Positions 35,075 to 42,365 of a DNA stretch of 64,000 nucleotides are shown in pieces; the stretch's first letter is position 1, and every line of letters begins with the position of its first letter. The DNA comes from Streptomyces sp. NBC_01549 (lineage in GTDB: Bacteria > Actinomycetota > Actinomycetes > Streptomycetales > Streptomycetaceae). Below the pieces are notes generated by a model, which worked only from the letters and a program-made list of their open reading frames with translations, did not search any database and was not told the origin of the DNA. Both the position numbers and the translations under genes were made by a program. The stretch is from assembly GCF_026339955.1 (NCBI RefSeq), contig NZ_JAPEPW010000002.1:930001-994000 (forward strand), read 5' to 3'.

Positions 35075-35109
35075 TCCGCTGCGGCGCGGGCCTCCGCTGC
35101 GGCGCGGGC
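35075..35109. repeat. exact 17-bp direct repeat
   Basis: TCCGCTGCGGCGCGGGC occurs at 35075-35091 and again at 35093-35109, with an 18-bp period, in the spacer upstream of the FAD oxidoreductase. It is probably simple-sequence slippage. Confidence 0.6.
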
Positions 35110-35189
35110 GGGGCCGCCCGGGAGCCGTCCGCCGTATGGGCGGTGCCGTCCGTCGGACACGGCGGGCACAACCCCTGTACGCGAGCCCC

Positions 35190-37466
35190 TCAGCCTCCCC
35201 GTGCTGCCCGCTGCCGGCGTAACGCCGCCACCCTCCGGTACAGCTCCACCGCCTCCTGGCCCCGGCCCAGCTGCTCCAGGCAGTGCGCCTCGTCGTTGCG
35301 GCTGGCCAGGGCGTCGAGGTGGTCGGGGCCGAGGACACGTTCGCGGGCGGTGGCGACACCGCGGTACTCGGTGAGGGCGTCGGACCAGCGGCCCAGCCAG
35401 CCGAGGCCGACCGCGACCTCGCGGCGGCTGACGAGGGTGTCCGGGTGGTCGGGGCCGAGGACGCGCTCACGGATCGCCCACACGTCACGGGACTCGGCGA
35501 GCGCCTCCTCCCAGCGCCCCATCCGGCCGAGATTGACGCCGAGGCCGTGCCGGGCGCGCAGGGTCTCGGGGTGGGCGGGGCCGTGCACCCGGGTGCGATC
35601 GTCGATCAGGTCCCGGTACAGCTCTAGGGCCTGCGCGCTGCGGCCGAGCCGGCCGAGACTGATGCCCACCTCGTAGCGCGCGGAGAGGGTGTCCGGGTGG
35701 TCGGGGCCGAGAGCCTGCGCCCGCGCCTCGGCCACTTCCCGGTAGGTCTCCAACGCCTCGGGCCAGTGGCCCAACTGACCGAGTGCGTAGGCGACTTCGT
35801 AGCGCGTCACCAGCGTGTCGGGGTGGTTCGCACCGAGCACCCGGGTCCGCGCGGCAGCGACCTCGCTCGCCATCCGGTACGAGTCCTCCAGGCGGCCCAG
35901 CCTGCTCAGATTGAAGGCGAGGTTGTGGCGGCAGCGCAGGGTGTCGGGATGGTCGGGGCCCATGGCCCGCTCCCGGGCGGCGAGCACCGCGGTGTACGCC
36001 TGGTGCGCCTCGAAGTGGCGGCCCAACTGGCCCAGTACGTACGCCATTTCCTGGCGAGCGGCCAGGGTGTCGGGATGGTCGGGGCCGAGCGCCCGCTCCC
36101 TGCCCTGCGCGACCCGCACATACTCGCGCAGGGCTTCGGCGGCGCGTCCGGTGCGGCTGAGGGTGAAGCCGACCTCGTAGCGGCTGGCGAGGGTGTCGGG
36201 GTGGTCGGGGCCGAGGACGTGCTCGCGCTCGGCGGCGACCGCGCGGTGCACCTCGCCCGCCTCGGTCCACCGGCCGAGCCGCCCGAGGCTCAGCCCGGCG
36301 TTGTGCCGGCCCACCAAAGTGGTGAGCAACTCCGGTGAGGGAGTGGGGCGTTCGACGCGCTCTCGCGCCTGGGGGACGGACGCGGCCGGGCGTGCGATCC
36401 AGTCGCCGGTCAGGCCCGCCGCCGCGTCCGGCGGCACGCCGCCCAGGCCGGCACCGGTCGCCTTGTGGCCGGTGGTCATACCCCGGGTCCAGGAGGGCAG
36501 CCGGGGTTCTCGGGAGGAAGGGGACGAGGGAGCCGGCGTCGACGGTTCCAGCATCCGCCGCTCATGGGCGGGTCGGCCCACCGCGGGGGGCACGACCGTC
36601 GGCACGTACACCGGAGTCGTACGCCCCGTGCCGATCCGCCGGCCGAGCTCGCGCGCGTCCTGCGGGCGCCGCTCCGGCTCCTTGGCCAGCAGATCCAGGA
36701 TGATCCGCTCTAAGTACTCGGGGAGCTCGGCGCGATGGTGACGCGGCGGCTCGGGAGGCGTGTCACGGTGTCCGATGAGGATCGCCCACGCGTCGTCGAG
36801 GTCGAACGGCGGCGCCCCGGTGGCGATTTCGTAGAGCACACATCCGAAGGAGTACAGGTCACTGCGCTGGTCGACCTGGGCGCCGCTGATCTGCTCCGGC
36901 GACATGTAGTGCGGGGTGCCCATCGCGATGCCGGTGCCGGTCAGCCGGGCCGTGAAGCCGATGTCGTGGCCGAGGCGCGCGATGCCGAAGTCGCAGATCT
37001 TCACCGTGCCGTCGGCGAGCCGCATGATGTTGGCAGGCTTCAGGTCGCGGTGCACGATGCCCTGTTGATGGGTGTAGGCGAGGGCCCCTGACACCTGGTC
37101 GGCGATGTCGACGACATCGGCGACGGGAAGCGGATGCTGCTTGTTGTCCTCCAGGAGCTGGCTGAGGTTGCGGCCCTCCAGCAGCTCCATGACCAGGTAC
37201 AGCACGCCCTCCGACTCACCGAAGTCGTGCACCACGGTCACCCCGCGGTGCTGCAGCGCGGCGGCCACCCGGGCCTCGCGCCGGAATCTCTCCCGCAGCA
37301 CACCGGTGAACGACTGATCGTGGTGCGGGCCGAGCGGCTTGAGGCACTTCACGGCCACCTGCCGCCCCAGCGACTCGTCACGGGCGCGCCACACCTCACC
37401 CATGCCTCCCCGCCCGATCAGATCGAGCAGCCGGTACCGGCTCTGGATCAGCCTGGTCTCCGCCAT
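35190..37466 (-). CDS. soluble Ser/Thr protein kinase with C-terminal TPR array
   Basis: A 758-residue Hanks-type kinase. The kinase domain (about 10-275) has the glycine loop GRGGMGEV (18-25), K40 in VAVK, HRDLKPANIM with D141, DFG at 159-161 and SPEQ. A Pro/Ser-rich linker (about 280-400) follows. The C-terminus has one partial and eight full 42-residue TPR units of the kinesin-light-chain type, each starting LGPDHPDTL or a variant. No transmembrane helix or PASTA domain is present, so it is cytosolic and likely uses the TPRs to bind partners. ATG 37466 lies 62 bp downstream of the MpaB-type gene on the same strand. Confidence 0.9.
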   Translation of the reverse strand: MAETRLIQSRYRLLDLIGRGGMGEVWRARDESLGRQVAVKCLKPLGPHHDQSFTGVLRERFRREARVAAALQHRGVTVVHDFGESEGVLYLVMELLEGRNLSQLLEDNKQHPLPVADVVDIADQVSGALAYTHQQGIVHRDLKPANIMRLADGTVKICDFGIARLGHDIGFTARLTGTGIAMGTPHYMSPEQISGAQVDQRSDLYSFGCVLYEIATGAPPFDLDDAWAILIGHRDTPPEPPRHHRAELPEYLERIILDLLAKEPERRPQDARELGRRIGTGRTTPVYVPTVVPPAVGRPAHERRMLEPSTPAPSSPSSREPRLPSWTRGMTTGHKATGAGLGGVPPDAAAGLTGDWIARPAASVPQARERVERPTPSPELLTTLVGRHNAGLSLGRLGRWTEAGEVHRAVAAEREHVLGPDHPDTLASRYEVGFTLSRTGRAAEALREYVRVAQGRERALGPDHPDTLAARQEMAYVLGQLGRHFEAHQAYTAVLAARERAMGPDHPDTLRCRHNLAFNLSRLGRLEDSYRMASEVAAARTRVLGANHPDTLVTRYEVAYALGQLGHWPEALETYREVAEARAQALGPDHPDTLSARYEVGISLGRLGRSAQALELYRDLIDDRTRVHGPAHPETLRARHGLGVNLGRMGRWEEALAESRDVWAIRERVLGPDHPDTLVSRREVAVGLGWLGRWSDALTEYRGVATARERVLGPDHLDALASRNDEAHCLEQLGRGQEAVELYRRVAALRRQRAARGG
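35193..36330 (-). repeat. 126-bp coding repeats (42-residue TPR units)
   Basis: Eight tandem 126-bp units, plus one partial, encode the TPR array of the kinase. The GGPDHPDTL-like start is nearly invariant at the DNA level (GGNCCGACCACCCGGACACC), so unit gain or loss by recombination is possible. Confidence 0.8.
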
Positions 37467-37528
37467 CTCGTGCGATCGCCCCCGTCGCTGCTCGCCGCGC
37501 CCTCCCCTGGCTCGTCCAGTATGGCGAG

Positions 37529-38386
37529 TTATCTGCCGACTTTGTACGGCGCCGGGCGGGAGCCGGGACCGAGCCGCGCCATGGCCCGCAGAATGTGTTT
37601 GGGCGGGAGTTGCCAGCGAAGACGTGCGGGAACACAGCGCAGCAAGGTGCCCGTGACGCGCAGGCGCCGGGTCACCGTGGAGGGGGCTGGCGCGGTTCTG
37701 CCGTACAGCTCGTGGGCGTACGGCGGCAGAGCGGCGTACGCCAGACGCGCCACGCGCCGCCACAGCAGGGCGCGCGCCGGAACGATCAGCGGGTGGATCG
37801 GCGGGCGCGACAGGAAGTCGTCCACGTCCCGCGCCTCGGGTCCGGCGGCGAGTTCCGGCAGCATCTTCCCGAAGTAGGCGGCCAACTCCGCCAGATTCGC
37901 CGGTACGTCGGCGGGGTCGAGGCCCACCAGGCGTGCGCTGACCCGGTGTTCGTCGATGTACCGGTCGGCGTGCGCGTCGGTCAGCGGGAAGCCCGAACGG
38001 CGCAGGACGTGCAGATAGGAGTCGATCTCGGCGCAGTGCACCCACAGCAGCAGCTCGGGCTCGTCGATCCGGTACCGCTCCCCCGTGTCCGGGTCGGTGG
38101 CCTGGAGCAGGGTGTGGATCTTCCGGACCCGGGCGCCGGCCTTCTCGGCGGCCTCCGTCGTGCCGTACGTCGTCGTGCCGACGAAGTTCGCGGTGCGCAT
38201 CAGGCGGCCCCAGGCGTCGCGCCGGAAGTCGGAGTTCTGCATGACGCCCCGGACCGCGCGGGGGTGCAGGGCCTGGAGGTAGAGCGCGCGGACCCCGGCG
38301 ACCCACATCATCGGGTCGCCGTGCATCTGCCAGGTCACCGACGAGGGACCGAACAGCCCCTGCTCACCCGTGCGAAGCGCGTCCAC
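37529..38386 (-). CDS. MpaB-type oxygenase (DUF2236)
   Basis: A 285-residue protein of the DUF2236/MpaB family, haem-dependent oxygenases related to latex-clearing protein that cleave isoprenoid chains or related lipids. The diagnostic N-terminal block WQMHGDPMMWVAGVRALY is followed by QALHPRAVRGVMQ and WGRLMRTANFV, and a central HCAEIDSYLHVLRR holds further conserved His. No signal peptide is seen. GTG 38386 starts 9 bp after the stop of the acyl-CoA dehydrogenase, so the two are one operon, perhaps with the kinase downstream. Its presence suggests that the local catabolic route includes an oxidative chain-cleavage step; the substrate is not known. Confidence 0.8.
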   Translation of the reverse strand: MDALRTGEQGLFGPSSVTWQMHGDPMMWVAGVRALYLQALHPRAVRGVMQNSDFRRDAWGRLMRTANFVGTTTYGTTEAAEKAGARVRKIHTLLQATDPDTGERYRIDEPELLLWVHCAEIDSYLHVLRRSGFPLTDAHADRYIDEHRVSARLVGLDPADVPANLAELAAYFGKMLPELAAGPEARDVDDFLSRPPIHPLIVPARALLWRRVARLAYAALPPYAHELYGRTAPAPSTVTRRLRVTGTLLRCVPARLRWQLPPKHILRAMARLGPGSRPAPYKVGR

Positions 38387-38395
38387 CCCGTCAGG

Positions 38396-39574
38396 CTAAC
38401 GCCGGACCCGCGGCATCCCCAGTCCGATCCAGGAGATGATTTCGCGCTGGATCTCGTTGTTCCCGCCGCCGAAGGTGAAGATCACCGCCGAGCGGTAGCC
38501 GCGTTCCAGCTCGCCGTGCAGGACGGCGCCCGTCGAGCCCTCCTTGAGGACTCCGGGTGCCGCGACGATCTCCATGAGCCAGGCGTACGCGTCCCGGCGG
38601 GCCTCGGAGCCGTACACCTTGACCGCGGAGGCGTCCTGCGGGGTGAGGGTGCCCTCCTGGACGGCGTTCACCATCTGCCAGTTCAGGAGCTTCATCGCGT
38701 CGAGTCTGGTGTGGGTCTGGGCGAGCCGGCGGCGTACCCAGGGGAGGTCGACGACGCGGCGGCCGTCGGCGAGCTTGGTGTCCATGGCCCAGCGCTGGAC
38801 GTCGTGCAGGGCGCGGATCGCCATGGTGCCGTGTGCGGCGAGGGTGACGCGTTCGTGGTTGAGCTGGTTGGTGATCAGCCGCCAGCCCTTGTTCTCCTCG
38901 CCGACCCGGCGCGAGAGGGGGACACGGATGTTCTCGTAGTAGCTGGCGGTGGTGTCGTGCGAGGCGAGGGTGTTGATGAGGGTGCAGGAGTAGCCGGGGT
39001 CGGAGGTCGGCACGAGGAGCATGGTGATGCCCTTGTGCGGTGGGGCGTCCGGGTCGGTGCGGACGGCGAGCCAGACCCAGTCGGCCGTGTCGCCGTTCGT
39101 GGTCCAGATCTTCTGCCCGTTGACGACGTAGGTGTCGCCGTCCCGCACGGCCTTGGTCTTGAGCGCGGCCAGGTCCGTGCCCGCGTCGGGCTCGCTGTAG
39201 CCGATCGCGAAGTCGATCTCGCCGGAGAGGATCCTTGGAAGGAAGTACTCCTTCTGCTCCGCGGTACCGAACCGCATGATCGTCGGGCCGACGGTGTTCA
39301 GCGCCATCAGGGGCAGCGGTACGCCCGCCTGGGCGGCCTCGTCGAAGAAGATGAACTGCTCCATGGGGGTCAGCCCGCGCCCGCCGTACTCCTCGGGCCA
39401 GCCCACCCCGAGCCAGCCGTCCGTACCGAGCCGCCGGATCGTCTCGCGGTAGAACCGCTTCTGGGCGGCCGGGTCGCCGTACCGGGCGTAGGCGTGATCG
39501 GGCACCAACTCGGCGAAGTAGCCACGCAGTTCGGTCCGCAGCCGCTGCTGCTCTGGCGTGTATTCGAGATGCAC
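38396..39574 (-). CDS. acyl-CoA dehydrogenase
   Basis: A 392-residue FAD-dependent acyl-CoA dehydrogenase of the large actinobacterial FadE group. Blocks in order: GWLGVGWPEEYGGRG, FAIGYSEPDAGTDLAAL (FAD/substrate loop), YVVNGQKIWTTNGDTADW, and a C-terminal HGELERGYRSAVIFTFGGGNNEIQREII. The usual Arg/Glu catalytic layout in the last helix differs from the classical EGTNQIQ form (GGGNNEIQ here), as in many steroid-type FadE subunits that work as heteromers. GTG 39574 has GGAGG at good spacing. A KstR-like site lies 45 bp upstream. It is the first gene of an operon with the MpaB-type oxygenase. Confidence 0.83.
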   Translation of the reverse strand: MHLEYTPEQQRLRTELRGYFAELVPDHAYARYGDPAAQKRFYRETIRRLGTDGWLGVGWPEEYGGRGLTPMEQFIFFDEAAQAGVPLPLMALNTVGPTIMRFGTAEQKEYFLPRILSGEIDFAIGYSEPDAGTDLAALKTKAVRDGDTYVVNGQKIWTTNGDTADWVWLAVRTDPDAPPHKGITMLLVPTSDPGYSCTLINTLASHDTTASYYENIRVPLSRRVGEENKGWRLITNQLNHERVTLAAHGTMAIRALHDVQRWAMDTKLADGRRVVDLPWVRRRLAQTHTRLDAMKLLNWQMVNAVQEGTLTPQDASAVKVYGSEARRDAYAWLMEIVAAPGVLKEGSTGAVLHGELERGYRSAVIFTFGGGNNEIQREIISWIGLGMPRVRR

Positions 39575-39618
39575 GGCGCCTCCTGGCTCCCCAAGGCCGG
39601 ACCTGACGGCGCACACCG

Positions 39619-39632
39619 TAGAACGTGTTTCA
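39619..39632. promoter_or_regulatory. KstR-consensus palindrome before the acyl-CoA dehydrogenase
   Basis: TAGAACGTGTTTCA matches TNNAACNNGTTNNA, the KstR motif as I recall it, at all fixed positions. It lies 45 bp upstream of the GTG at 39574, where it could overlap the promoter. An overlapping TTCA-N7-TGAA repeat runs 39629-39643. Confidence 0.6.
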
Positions 39633-39757
39633 GAAATTGTGAATGCCGATGACACCGGCGCCCCGACCAAGACCTTCCCGGGGGACACTCACCCGGGGTT
39701 CCAGTACCTCGGCGCCGGTCCGTCAACGACGGCCGCACTCGCCTGCGGGGCGGTGTT

Positions 39758-40129
39758 TCAGGCGCGGCTCAGGGTGGCGAGGAAGTCCGTGCAGGCCTGG
39801 GCGCACTCCCGGCAGGCCTTCGCGCTGTCCTGCCCACCGGGGTGCTCGTCGAACACGTCCGCGCTCTCGCGGCAGACGGTACGGCACCACTCGACCTGGA
39901 CCCGGATGCCGGCCGTGTCCCGGCGGGCCTCCTCCGCCAGCACACGACAGGTCGCGTCGCACACCTCCACGCAGAGAAGGCCTTTGCGCCGTACGAGTTC
40001 CTGCTCCATCGGCCCGTCCGGATCCACCGCGCTCGCCCGCAGCGCGCAGGCGCGGGCGGCCTCGGCGCAGGCCTGCGCACAGTCGAAGCGGTCCTCGAGG
40101 AATCGGATGCGTTCTTGCTGGGATGTCAT
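39758..40129 (-). CDS. four-helix-bundle copper-binding protein (Csp/DUF326-like)
   Basis: A 123-residue Cys-rich helical protein. Eleven cysteines fall in four clusters spaced like successive helices (FDCAQACAEAARACA; CVEVCDATCRVL; EWCRTVCRES; KACRECAQACTDFL). This is the layout of cytosolic copper-storage protein Csp3 and the DUF326 family, which load many Cu(I) ions inside a helix bundle. No signal peptide is seen, so cytosolic storage is likely. The ATG at 40129 is preferred; a GTG three codons earlier is possible, and neither has a strong ribosome site. No copper chaperone or efflux gene adjoins it. Confidence 0.78.
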   Translation of the reverse strand: MTSQQERIRFLEDRFDCAQACAEAARACALRASAVDPDGPMEQELVRRKGLLCVEVCDATCRVLAEEARRDTAGIRVQVEWCRTVCRESADVFDEHPGGQDSAKACRECAQACTDFLATLSRA

Positions 40130-40317
40130 TGTCGTCACCGCGGGCGGGTAGCCGCGGGAAGGCCCGTCAAACCCCGCACCTCAGGGCCCCGCGGCCACTC
40201 CTCGGACGAGCGCCCACCCGGTTTGCGCGGACGGCTCCGGGTACCCGGGGACGCATGAGCGCCATGGATCCGCCTGACAGGTCCTAGCCGCGTCCCCAAC
40301 CTCACGGGTCAATACAC

Positions 40318-40719
40318 CTAGCCGTCCATCGCCTCGGCCGCCTCGCGTGAGATCCGCTCGAACTGGGCGCCCATCGCCTCGGAGAGCGCGTGGGCCGCCG
40401 AGAGCGGGCGGACCATCACCATCAGGTCGTCGATCCTGCCGTCCTCGTCGAAGTGCAGGAAGTCGCAGCCGTTGAGCTCCTTGTCGCCCACCTTCGCCGT
40501 GAAGACGAGCGCGTGGTCACGGCCGTCGGCACCGGCGATCTCGCGTACGTAGCGGAAGTCGGTGAAGACACGGGAGACGCCGCGCAGGATGGCCGCGGTG
40601 ATGGCCTTCCCCGGGTACGGCTTGAAGGCGACGGGGCTGGTGAACACCACGTCGTCGGCCAGCATCTCCTCGACCGCGGTGAGGTCGCCCGCCTCTACGG
40701 CCTTCCGGAAGGGGTGCAT
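40318..40719 (-). CDS. NTF2-like/SnoaL-fold protein
   Basis: A 133-residue single-domain protein of the NTF2/SnoaL-like superfamily. It begins FRKAVEAGDLTAVEEMLADDVVFTSPVAFKPYPGK, the typical cone-fold N-terminus, followed by beta strands (HALVFTAKVGDKELNGCDFLHFDEDGRIDDLMVMVRP) lining the pocket. Such proteins are isomerases, dehydratases or ligand binders; the activity here is unknown. ATG 40719 has AAAGGCGGGG upstream. It is divergent from the DJ-1/PfpI-TetR operon, with a palindrome just before its start. Confidence 0.75.
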   Translation of the reverse strand: MHPFRKAVEAGDLTAVEEMLADDVVFTSPVAFKPYPGKAITAAILRGVSRVFTDFRYVREIAGADGRDHALVFTAKVGDKELNGCDFLHFDEDGRIDDLMVMVRPLSAAHALSEAMGAQFERISREAAEAMDG

Positions 40720-40741
40720 CCGAGCCCCGCCTTTCACTCAA

Positions 40742-40753
40742 CTAATTGATTAG
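40742..40753. promoter_or_regulatory. CTAAT-TG-ATTAG palindrome in a divergent promoter
   Basis: A perfect 5-2-5 AT-rich palindrome 23 bp upstream of the NTF2-like gene and about 200 bp upstream of the DJ-1/PfpI gene. The TetR protein encoded downstream of DJ-1/PfpI is a candidate binder; this is inference. Confidence 0.5.
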
Positions 40754-40870
40754 GTTACGAACAGAGTAGTTGGGGTGGTACTCGACGTCCAGACATTGAC
40801 ATTCCTATGGCTCCGACCGCAGTCCCTATTGGTCACCTATGTCAGAGCCGCATACCGTCGAGGACATCAC

Positions 40871-40904
40871 CGCCCTGACGCTCTGGGTCCAGAACGTCAG
40901 GGCG
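40871..40904 (+). promoter_or_regulatory. compound hairpin in the leader of the DJ-1/PfpI gene
   Basis: CGCCCTGACG (40871-40880) pairs perfectly with CGTCAGGGCG (40895-40904), and inside it CTGG (40883-40886) pairs with CCAG (40889-40892), giving two stacked stems. It lies 51 bp upstream of the ATG. There is no U tract, so it could be an mRNA structure or an operator. Confidence 0.5.
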
Positions 40905-40955
40905 TACGACAGGAACAACGGGCAACAACCCCCCGCACCCCCGGAGAAACGCACC

Positions 40956-41651
40956 ATGTCGAAGATTCTCTTTGTGATCACCGGCGTCGACCACTGGACG
41001 CTCGCCGACGGCACCCGCCACCCGAGCGGCTTCTGGGCCGAGGAGGCCGTCGCCCCGTACGAGGCCTTCAAGGCCGCGGGCCACGAGGTCGTCGTCGCCA
41101 CTCCCGGCGGCGTCGTACCGACCGTGGACAAGGGGAGCCTGACCCCCGAGCTCAACGGTGGCCAGGAGGGCGCCGACCGGATCGCGCACGTCCTCACGTC
41201 GATGACCGAGCTTCAGCGGCCGATCAAGCTGGACGAGGTCGAACTGGACGACTACGCGGCCGTCTTCTACCCCGGCGGCCACGGACCGATGGAGGATCTG
41301 GCGGTCGACGCGGACTCCGGGCGGCTGCTCACCCTCGCGCTGGAGTCGGGCAAGCCGCTCGGTGTGGTGTGCCACGGCCCGGCCGCGCTGCTCGCCGCGA
41401 CGAAGGAGGACGGCGGCAACGTCTTCGCGGGTTACCGGGTCTCCGGGTTCACCAACGCCGAGGAGACGCAGGCCGGTCTCGCCGGCCGGGCCAAGTGGCT
41501 GCTCCAGGACCGCCTCGTCGAGGCGGGCGTCGACTTCCAGGAGGGCGAGCCGTGGGCCCCCAAGGTGGTCGTCGACCGCAACCTGGTCACCGGCCAGAAC
41601 CCGGCGTCCTCCGCTCCGCTCGCCGTCGAGCTGCTGAAGAAGCTGGCCTGA
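40956..41651 (+). CDS. DJ-1/PfpI (Hsp31-like) family protein
   Basis: A 231-residue protein of the class-I glutamine-amidotransferase-like superfamily, closest to Hsp31-like glyoxalase III/deglycase enzymes. The nucleophile elbow is VVCHGPAALL with C139 and H140, GFWAEE supplies the conserved Glu near residue 29, and YPGGHGPMEDL is the loop before the active site. It would detoxify methylglyoxal or related aldehydes. ATG 40956 has GGAGAAA upstream; an in-frame ATG at 40839 would add 39 poorly conserved residues spanning the leader hairpin. The TetR gene begins 5 bp after its stop and is co-transcribed. Confidence 0.83.
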   Translation: MSKILFVITGVDHWTLADGTRHPSGFWAEEAVAPYEAFKAAGHEVVVATPGGVVPTVDKGSLTPELNGGQEGADRIAHVLTSMTELQRPIKLDEVELDDYAAVFYPGGHGPMEDLAVDADSGRLLTLALESGKPLGVVCHGPAALLAATKEDGGNVFAGYRVSGFTNAEETQAGLAGRAKWLLQDRLVEAGVDFQEGEPWAPKVVVDRNLVTGQNPASSAPLAVELLKKLA

Positions 41652-41656
41652 CCCTC

Positions 41657-42298
41657 ATGGCCACCGACCGGCTCGATGAGGTCCTCGACGCCGCCTACGA
41701 CTGCCTGACCAGGTACGGCGTACGGCGCACGACGATGGACGACATCGCCTCCGCCATGGGCGTGTCCCGGTCGGCGGTCTACCAGTACGTCCGCGGCAAG
41801 GACGATGCCTTCCGTCTGCTCGCCGGGCGTCTGCACGAGCGGGCGCTCGGCCGGGCCCGGGAGGCGGCGGCCGAGTGCGGCGCCCCGCACGCCGAGCGCG
41901 TCCGGGGCGTTCTGGCCGCCAAGCTCGGCCTGGTGCTCCAGCTGGCAGGCGACTCCCCGCACACGGCCGAACTCCTCGACGAGAAGGCCCGGTTGTTCGG
42001 GGACATCTGCCACACGTTCGTCGGGGAGTTGCGGTGCCTGCTGATCAGCCTTTTCGCCGAGGTGGCCACCCCGACCGGTGTCGATCCCGCCGAGGCCGCC
42101 GACATCTGTCTGGCCCTGGTCGTCGGCCTGGAGTCGTCCCCCGACGGCCGGCAGCTGCTGGCCCCGGCCACCGACGCCCTCCTGACCGGCCTGCTCGGCG
42201 GCCGGGTCCGAACAGGCTCCCCCATGGGACCGTGCGGGACGGCGCGGCCCGAGTCCGGCGGGTGCGCCCGGCGCGCGGACGTCGCGGGAGCTCCATGA
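41657..42298 (+). CDS. TetR family regulator
   Basis: A 213-residue repressor with an N-terminal HTH (RRTTMDDIASAMGVSRSAVYQYVRGKDDAFRLL, about residues 24-56) and a helical ligand domain. It starts 5 bp after the DJ-1/PfpI gene and probably regulates that operon. The last 30 residues (after ALLTGLLGGR) are Arg/Gly/Pro-rich and unlike a TetR domain, so the reading frame may run past the original end of the gene. Confidence 0.83.
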   Translation: MATDRLDEVLDAAYDCLTRYGVRRTTMDDIASAMGVSRSAVYQYVRGKDDAFRLLAGRLHERALGRAREAAAECGAPHAERVRGVLAAKLGLVLQLAGDSPHTAELLDEKARLFGDICHTFVGELRCLLISLFAEVATPTGVDPAEAADICLALVVGLESSPDGRQLLAPATDALLTGLLGGRVRTGSPMGPCGTARPESGGCARRADVAGAP

Positions 42299-42365
42299 CG
42301 ACGGTGGCCGTGTCCGGGTCGGGAGCGGAGATGACCTCCTCGCGGAGCAGGAAGTCGAACAGGCC

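Noticed and set aside
34992..35171. Possible 60-residue N-terminal extension of the FAD oxidoreductase
   Set aside because: It is Pro/Arg/Ala low-complexity sequence encoded by direct repeats. The FAD-binding strand begins only eight residues after ATG 34991, as expected.
35193..36330. Regular repeats resembling an array
   Set aside because: They are coding TPR units of constant 126-bp period with no spacers, so they are not a CRISPR array.
40839..40955. Earlier ATG for the DJ-1/PfpI gene adding 39 residues
   Set aside because: The added residues are not part of the family fold and are partly encoded by a perfect hairpin. ATG 40956 has a good ribosome site.
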